In this document: piece by piece, positions 58,615 to 64,000 of the stretch
How the letters are laid out: each line of letters opens with the position of its first letter
How positions within the stretch are numbered: the first letter of the stretch is position 1
From: Unio delphinus
Lineage: Eukaryota; Mollusca; Bivalvia; Unionida; Unionidae
Assembly (NCBI GenBank): GCA_029339505.1
Contig: JAQISU010000343.1
Location: 496,001-560,000 of the forward strand
Length of the DNA: 64,000 nt
Reading direction: 5' to 3'
Notes under the pieces: generated by a model
Database searches by the model: none
What the model saw: the letters and a program-made list of their open reading frames with translations, nothing else
What the model was told of the DNA's origin: nothing
Position numbers and translations under genes: made by a program

Positions 58615-59153
58615 ATGGATCTATATTGTGTGAAGTGTAAAACGCGTACTAGCACAAATGATGTGACGACGGTTACAACTAAAAATAACAGATCAGCACT
58701 TACTGGTAGATGTGCAACATGTGGTACAAAAAAATTTAGATTTGTTTCTACAAAATCAAAGATTTTACAATTCGGAGATGTTTTAAAAAAAAACGAGGAG
58801 GTGATATCGCAGCCAAATTGGCAAAGCTCCCTGGAACCCCATGGGCAAAGTACCCCGGAGAAAAGCACCTTCCAGGATATAGCTACTGTGGACCGGGAAC
58901 CAGACTTGATATCAGACTCAATGATCAAAATCAGTCCCGACCCGGTGAAGAACCAATAAACGCCATTGATAAGGCCTGTCACCTTCATGATGTTGCTTAT
59001 AAAAGCAGCAATCTGCAACACAGGCATCTAGCAGATGTGAAATTAATTCATGCGTTAAATGCTATTCCTGATAAATCCTTCAAAGAAAAATTGGCTTCCT
59101 TTTTAATAAAATCGGCTATGAAAAGTAAATTGATGTTAGGTGCCGGTAATTAA
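58615..59153 (+). pseudogene. Zinc-ribbon/phospholipase A2 virion-type protein, split by a -1 shift
   Basis: The N-terminal frame (58615 on) has a CxxC...CxxC zinc ribbon (Cys 5, 8, 33 and 36), as at the start of many Polinton/adintovirus PLA2 proteins. At an A9 run (58785-58793) followed by C the homology moves to the -1 frame, which is open to TAA at 59151-59153. That half carries the parvovirus-type secreted PLA2 core: a GPGTRLD calcium loop and DKACHLHDVAY with the catalytic His-Asp (58986-58991). In related viruses such a domain breaches the endosomal membrane during entry. The original frame would instead end at 58959 with unrelated sequence. The junction contains A AAA AAC, a standard -1 slippery heptamer, so programmed shifting is possible. 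A homopolymer length change is simpler. Total length of about 180 residues is typical. The integrase starts 4 bp later. Confidence 0.82.
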
Positions 59154-59157
59154 TAAT

Positions 59158-60102
59158 ATGGAATCAATTTATTATTCCCCAAGAGGATACTGGAGGGGTA
59201 AATCAGCAGTCCATAAACTCGCTAGCGCTGCAAAAGTGAAAAAAACCACTGCGGCTAATTGGTTATCCAAAGAGGCACTATGGCAAATTTATCTACCACC
59301 GCCTAAACAAATTCAATTCTCGCATTTTGATGTGACCGCTCCTAATGAAGTTCATCAGGCTGATATATTATTTCTGCCACATGATCGTGGTTACAAATAC
59401 GCTTTAACCGTAGTTGATATTGCAAGTCGATACAAAGAAGCAGAACCGTTAAAAACAAAATCAGCCACTGAAGTCGCTTCTGCATTTGAAAGGATTTATC
59501 GACGAGGTCCTCTGCACTGGCCAAATCTATTGCAGGTTGATCCTGGCAAGGAATTTCAGGGTGCAGTGTTATCTACAATGAAACATCATAATGTCACCAT
59601 ACGACGAGGGCATACTGCGCTACATCGCGATCAGGCCATTGTAGAACGATTTAATCGGACGATTGCTGAGCGGTTATTTGGATATCAATACGCAAAAGAA
59701 TTCATTCAAGAAAAGCGATCCCGTGAATGGGTCAAAAGGTTACCAGCTGTGATTACCGCACTGAATAATGAGATTACTAGAGCAATCAACATGAAACCTA
59801 GCAACGCTATTAAAAAGAAGTCTATACCCGTACAACCACAAAAAGATTTCAAAGAACCAATTCTTGGTAGTAATGTCACTGTTAGGTACTTATACGAACC
59901 AGGAGAGCTTGAGGGTGGTAAAAAAAGGGCTACTGATCCTATTTGGAGTGTTACTGCACACAAGATATCTAGTATAACACGATCTACGGGTAGACCTCCA
60001 GTCTATAAACTGGATTCAACTGCCCCTCAACGAGGATTTACTCGACAACAACTACAGGTAATTCTCGAGGATACTCAATTGCCACCGCATGGTCTTAACT
60101 AG
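59158..60102 (+). CDS. Polinton-type DDE integrase, intact
   Basis: This enzyme inserts the element's linear DNA into the host chromosome by strand transfer, like retroviral integrase. It is 314 residues from ATG 59158 to TAG 60100-60102. An in-frame GTG 18 bp upstream is disregarded because the family begins with ME-x-IYYSP. The N-terminal 55 residues are a helical DNA-binding region (YYSPRGYWRG, ANWLSKEALWQIYLP). The RNase H-like core has the three acidic residues D69 (VHQAD), D128 (LLQVDPGKEF) and E163 (IVERFNR), with 35-residue spacing between the last two, as in the rve family. A basic C-terminal domain with VRYLYEPGELEGG, then DPIWS, follows and may be chromatin- or DNA-binding. There are no internal stops. 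It overlaps the convergent polymerase gene by 8 bp. Confidence 0.93.
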   Translation: MESIYYSPRGYWRGKSAVHKLASAAKVKKTTAANWLSKEALWQIYLPPPKQIQFSHFDVTAPNEVHQADILFLPHDRGYKYALTVVDIASRYKEAEPLKTKSATEVASAFERIYRRGPLHWPNLLQVDPGKEFQGAVLSTMKHHNVTIRRGHTALHRDQAIVERFNRTIAERLFGYQYAKEFIQEKRSREWVKRLPAVITALNNEITRAINMKPSNAIKKKSIPVQPQKDFKEPILGSNVTVRYLYEPGELEGGKKRATDPIWSVTAHKISSITRSTGRPPVYKLDSTAPQRGFTRQQLQVILEDTQLPPHGLN

Positions 60103-62194
60103 CACCGTTGCGTCTATTGCACTCAAGACAAGTCAACATCACATTGTTTCTGACATGACCGAGACTGTTATTTTTTCTGTCTACGGTAAATTGGCGAGGA
60201 TCTTTATCCGAATACTGCCAACGCATTATACAATTGCAACTCGCGCAGTGATTATTCTGTTGTTTCTTCAAAGTGATTATTAATTCAGCATCAATATCAA
60301 ATTCTCGTTGTTTTTTTTTGTCCTGTTGTTTGTAACCGGAGAGTTTTTTTTTATCAATTTTAACATCAATATCATCCATTGTTGTGTCATTATCATCGAA
60401 AACAATTCTTCGAAGCTGATTTATTCTTCGTACTCTGGATACTGCGAGATAGATTAAATTCGACCATTTGATGTGATTATCCACCATCCAAACAATTGTA
60501 TCCGATATAGTCAATCCCTGTGAAGAATGTATTGTTGCTGCGTATCCTAGCGTCCACTGGGATTTATTAGCACGCAATGCATTTTCGACGACGCTGATAT
60601 CAACCAGCACAATATCATTTAATACGAGAATTTGTTTTTCACTCTGTCCTGGAATATCAACTTCAATATTCTGTTTTCGTGTATCCGATGGCCTATAACA
60701 AAGGGGTACTGGAAGCGTTGCAAATTTTTCTTTATGCAATTCAAATAACTTCATCTGAAGTGTGTCCCTGACTATTTTTCTACTTGCAATTATCAAATCA
60801 TTTGGTCTCCATGTTTCCCAGAAATCATTCATTGGAGTTTCTGAAATCACTTCACGCGCTATTTCGCATTGGATTCTATCCGGTTGTAATCTAATTAGCG
60901 CTTTGAATTCTCGTAATCGTTCATCAATTGATCTATAATCAGTGGTAATTTCTTCATAATAGTCTACAAAACCCCTTAGCCATTCATGTGGAGATGCACC
61001 GACAAATGGTGGTGGTTGGCCGTGATCACTGCACATGACGACTTTTGTGTTTTTGTTTAACAACCACTCGAGAAATGTTTGTAATACATCTAATGACACT
61101 GTGCATATTTCATCCCAAATTATGATTTCAGGAATGAATTTATCACCCATACGCTCAGGAGTCCATTTGTCACCCTTCCATCGAAAGAAACTATGGTAAG
61201 TACAGGCATTTACCCCTCGCTGTATCATCTCTCTGGCGAGTCTGTGAGTCGGTGTTAGCACAATCATGGTTGACCGACGAAATAATTCAATTGCACGAGT
61301 TGTCTTTCCTGACCCACCACAACCGTTTAAATAAACTGTCTTGTATCTACATACTGGATCAGATACGGGTGGTGCATTAGAAAATTCTGATTGAATTTCA
61401 ATACGGTTACAACAAAGATATTTATCATCCATGGCAACGTCTGCCGATTCACAATACTCATGTAGCATCTCCTTTTTAAATCGCCAACGCCCCCAATTTT
61501 CTTCGGGATCTGTGAATTTAGCTACATCTGATTTGTATTTATTGTGTATATACATCGAATCAGTGGCCACTCTAACCGCGGTATTAGGAAATCTATTTAT
61601 CATCGAAAATAGATTAATAAAAGCATAGGCTAGCATAGATGATCTTAAATGTGTATACTGGGAATTATATCCATCACAGTAGGTAACAACCGTACCCATT
61701 TTCTCACCATTGGATAGAAAAGCATCCTTACGGGATACAAGTTTTCCCTGTTTCATTAAATCCGTTACAATAAAATCGTATTCAGCGACGCCTATGATCG
61801 ACCGCGAAGAATATTTTGCGTTGTCGTATCTTCCACCCTGGGTAAATTTACCGATTATTCTTCGTCCAAAACCTTTTGCTTGTTCTTTTTTACTTTCAAA
61901 TAACTTCTTAGACCAATTCATGATTTGTTCTTCATTGAAATCTTGACACTGTTTTCGTAGTTCGCTGATTATACGATCTAGATCGGGTTGTGGTAGCCAA
62001 ACTTCTTTCTGAGCTCGATAGCATATAATAGCCTCGGAAACAATCAACGATATTAGCATACCACAATCAATCATATATCTCAATAGCACTATTGGCATCC
62101 AGTGTTTTTCAGATAGGTGTCTACCGAGCCAAACATAACTACACGGATGTAACCCTGTAGCTAATTCGAATGATATCACACGAGCGAATCCGGT
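60095..62194 (-). pseudogene. DNA polymerase C-terminal half fused to SF1 helicase and HNH-like domain
   Basis: One open frame of about 699 codons, in the same frame as the upstream polymerase segment but separated from it by a TGA (62195-62197). Counting from codon 62179, residues 100-120 hold the motif B region (AKGFGRRIIGKFTQGG), and ATDS at 205-208 is the catalytic motif C. After a short linker comes a superfamily 1 helicase: Walker A GCGGSGKT (286-293), Walker B IIIWDE (352-357), SDHGQPPPF (384-392), TDYRS (413-417), TIHSSQG (549-555) and VSRVRR (580-585). The last 50 residues have C645, C648, VDR, GH675, N679, C684 and C687-N, a zinc-bound HNH/endonuclease VII-like pattern. Together these would synthesise, unwind and possibly process DNA. 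The stop codon overlaps the integrase end by 8 bp. Confidence 0.88.
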
Positions 62195-63313
62195 TCAATC
62201 AAAATCAGGCAATGGTCCATTAATCGCAACACGAGTCATTTCATGCGTGGGGTGTCCAAATCGTTTGAAGTACTCAGCACATTCCCCATATCCGAGAAAA
62301 CTTCCGGGATAACACGCGGATATATCAATTGAAATCATACCATCACGTGAGTATTTCGTATTCCACAGTCCTCCATGACCAAATTCGACGCAACTCAATT
62401 TAACATCCTCGAGAAAATCACTTCGTGTTGGACGCCATGAGTTTTTTTCTCTTGCGAAGTGAGCTACCACTGATGGAATAGTAAAACTATCCGTGAGTAG
62501 TTTTTCATGGGAATTCTCCGGTGAAAAATCACTAGCGATTTTTCTCATTCTGTTATCTAATTCTTCAACGCGATATAATTCGCCATTTGGTCTTACAAAT
62601 TGATCAAATCCTATTTCGGGATCTTCATCACTTCTAAGTAACCACACTGACACAGGATCATCTTTACACAACGCATGAATAGCATCGAATAATTTCTCTT
62701 CATAGAAAACATCCCCGACGAACTCCTTAGGGATATATTTCACGGTTCGTTCTCGTGGAAATACTGTTACCGCAGGTGTCCACGCGTGTTTGTTATGATC
62801 AATAATCTGTATTGGCGCTCCATTTTTGTTATATTTCGGTTCGTATAAAACCTCTCCGGTTATCGTCATAACGGTTATTGGGAATCGTAATGATGTTTCT
62901 AATTTAGCTATATCAGAAATCTTTGCACCATGCTGTTTCACTGTCAGTTCCCATTCGGTTATTTTCCTACGTCGCAGATCAGTTAGTTTATTTCCTCGGG
63001 ATGCATTTGTGAAGTGTTCCATTACCCGTGTTGCCACGCAATTCAGTGAACTAGAATATTTCATAGGAGCTAGTTTTGCGATATCGGGTTTATCATTTAA
63101 CGGATATATCCCATAAACCATTGCTGTTACGGGGTAAGATCTTTCGTAGTATGGTTTGTCGATTCCAGTTAGAATTCCTGGTTTGGAATCTCTACTCACA
63201 ATGACAGCTTTTTTATTCTTGAGAATTGGTTCAAATTTATCCCTAATAATCCATTTGCCATCGACTTCAATAATGAATTTTATTCGGAAAAAATACTTTT
63301 TTTCCCCCAACAC
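62195..63313 (-). pseudogene. Family B DNA polymerase, central segment with motif A
   Basis: A 372-codon segment between a frameshift near 63297-63308 and the TGA at 62195-62197. It starts with YFFRIKFIIEVDGKWIIRDK, the continuation of the N-terminal segment's fold. Near its end it carries MISIDISACYPGSFLG, the polymerase motif A with catalytic aspartate (residue 330) and the YP pair. Exonuclease motifs are not obvious by eye. The polymerase homology resumes two codons after the TGA, so the stop is a lesion and not a natural end. A CpG transition from CGA could explain it, but the ancestral codon is unknown. Confidence 0.85.
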
Positions 63314-64000
63314 GTGAAATTATCACTGCTGCTTTTTCATCATTCATGGTAGCATCAACAACACCATCAATTCGAAATGTTGACCAACAATAAGATGCTC
63401 CATCACGCTTGAATTCATTAAAACAGTCTCTGATTTTACTAATCATGGCTTTATCAAGAATTGTATTCTTTGGTGTATTAGAAACTATATCGAGATTGAA
63501 TTGAGCATCTTTCCAGGGTAATCTCTTGGACATTTTTTTTGGTTTATCGAGATTAAATTTAGGATTAATTTTGTTACGTTTTTTTGGTTTATCGAGATTA
63601 AATTTAGGATTAATTTTTAATAATCTCTTAAACTCTTTCATGTTTCCGTCTATTAAACGTTTTTTGGGTTTATCGAGATTAAATTTAGGATTAATTTTTA
63701 ATAATCTCTTAAACTCTTTCATGTTTCCATCTCTTGGACGTTTGAGATTAAATTTAGGATTAATTTTGTTACGTTTTTTTGGTTTATCGAGATTAAATTT
63801 AGGATTAATTTTTAATAATCTCTTAAACTCTTTCATGTTTCCGTCTCTTGGACGTTTGAGATTAATTTTTAATAATCTCTTGTTACGTTTTTTGGGTTTA
63901 TCGAGATTAAATTTAGGATTAATCTTCAATAATCTCTTAAACTCTTTCATGTTTCCGTCTATTGGACGTTTTTTGGGTTTATCGAGATTAAATTTAGGAT
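63267..64000 (-). pseudogene. Polymerase N-terminal segment with lysine-rich tandem repeats, partial
   Basis: The frame is open to the window edge, so the true start is beyond 64000. The first ATG inside is at 63950, within the repeats. Residues encoded by about 63530-64000 are repeated FKRLLKINPKFNLDKPKKR-type units, highly basic. A unique stretch follows (KDAQFNLDIVSNTPKNTILD, GASYCWSTFRIDGVVDATMN, then EKAAVIISR) before the frame leaves the homology at a G5A7 run (63297-63308). It then ends at 63267 with an unrelated tail. A +1 change in that run separates it from the central segment. The basic repeats could bind DNA; that is inference. Confidence 0.8.
63534..64000. repeat. Coding tandem repeat in the polymerase gene, open at right edge
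   Basis: In-frame nested repeats of 81 or 114 bp. The landmark CTCTTTCATGTTTCC begins near 63633, 63714, 63828 and 63942. A smaller block, GGTTTATCGAGATTAAATTT then AGGATTAAT, is repeated more often. All length differences are multiples of three, so selection kept the frame during expansion. Confidence 0.9.

Larger units (their letters stand above)
57648..64000. mobile_element. Polinton/Maverick (adintovirus-like) element, left part
   Basis: Four genes identify it: a packaging ATPase, a zinc-ribbon/phospholipase A2 virion-type protein, a retrovirus-like DDE integrase and a protein-primed-type family B DNA polymerase. The integrase-plus-PolB pair with a packaging ATPase is the defining set of Polintons. 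The PLA2 protein is typical of adintovirus-like members. Genes are packed with 4-5 bp gaps or an 8-bp overlap. The ATPase and polymerase are on the minus strand, the PLA2 protein and integrase on the plus strand. Three of four genes are disrupted, so it is probably a decaying integrated copy. Protease, capsid genes and the right terminus must lie beyond 64000. Confidence 0.9.

Noticed and set aside
57938..62197. Alternative genetic code or readthrough explaining both TAA (ATPase) and TGA (polymerase)
   Set aside because: Different stop codons, only one each, and TAA, TAG and TGA all act as normal terminators in neighbouring genes of the element and host.

Overview
The window is animal nuclear DNA. 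It has split genes with clean GT/AG introns, LINEs, tRNA-derived SINEs, a pogo-like DNA transposon, a solo-LTR-like insertion, many tandem repeat arrays and, at the right end, a Polinton/Maverick (adintovirus-like) element. Nothing bacterial is present. The mix of AT-rich introns, tRNA-headed SINEs, RTE and L2/CR1-like LINEs and Polintons would suit a marine invertebrate, perhaps a mollusc or another lophotrochozoan. That placement is inference and cannot be proved from the window.

Layout. 1-6787 is a 44-bp satellite that runs off the left edge. 7061-8550 holds two more arrays. The second, with a 24-bp unit, is split by a nearly full-length but broken RTE-like LINE (about 8551-11821, minus strand). 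13982-28522 holds five plus-strand exons of a single-pass membrane receptor-like gene that I reconstructed from splice sites. All junction phases agree. The exons encode a cysteine-containing ectodomain, a transmembrane helix and a cytoplasmic tail built of 18-residue tyrosine repeats. Its introns carry an L2/CR1-like LINE with an internal duplication, a SINE, microsatellites and a 54-bp array in which most units centre on a palindromic cAMP response element (TGACGTCA). A 1.74-kb TG...CA insertion with a 5-bp target duplication splits that array.

30-39 kb is gene-poor, with LINE and SINE fragments and a pogo/Tigger-like transposon with 20-bp inverted repeats (37783-39005). 39468-55900 holds five minus-strand exons encoding a C-terminal BRCT domain and a basic nuclear-localisation tail, which I identify as the 3' end of TOPBP1. 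The two cellular genes therefore converge. The TOPBP1 introns are packed with minisatellites. One of them (49785-51851) appears to have grown from the 3' end and splice donor of the neighbouring exon.

From about 57648 to the right edge lies the Polinton-like element. It has a candidate terminal region, a packaging ATPase whose P-loop lysine codon is a stop, a zinc-ribbon/phospholipase A2 virion-type protein split by a -1 shift at an A9 run, an intact DDE integrase, and a very large minus-strand gene. That gene combines a family B DNA polymerase, a superfamily 1 helicase and an HNH-like zinc domain in one reading frame, broken by one frameshift and one TGA. Capsid and protease genes and the right terminus are not in the window. 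Upstream TOPBP1 exons should lie beyond it, so the element probably sits in a TOPBP1 intron.
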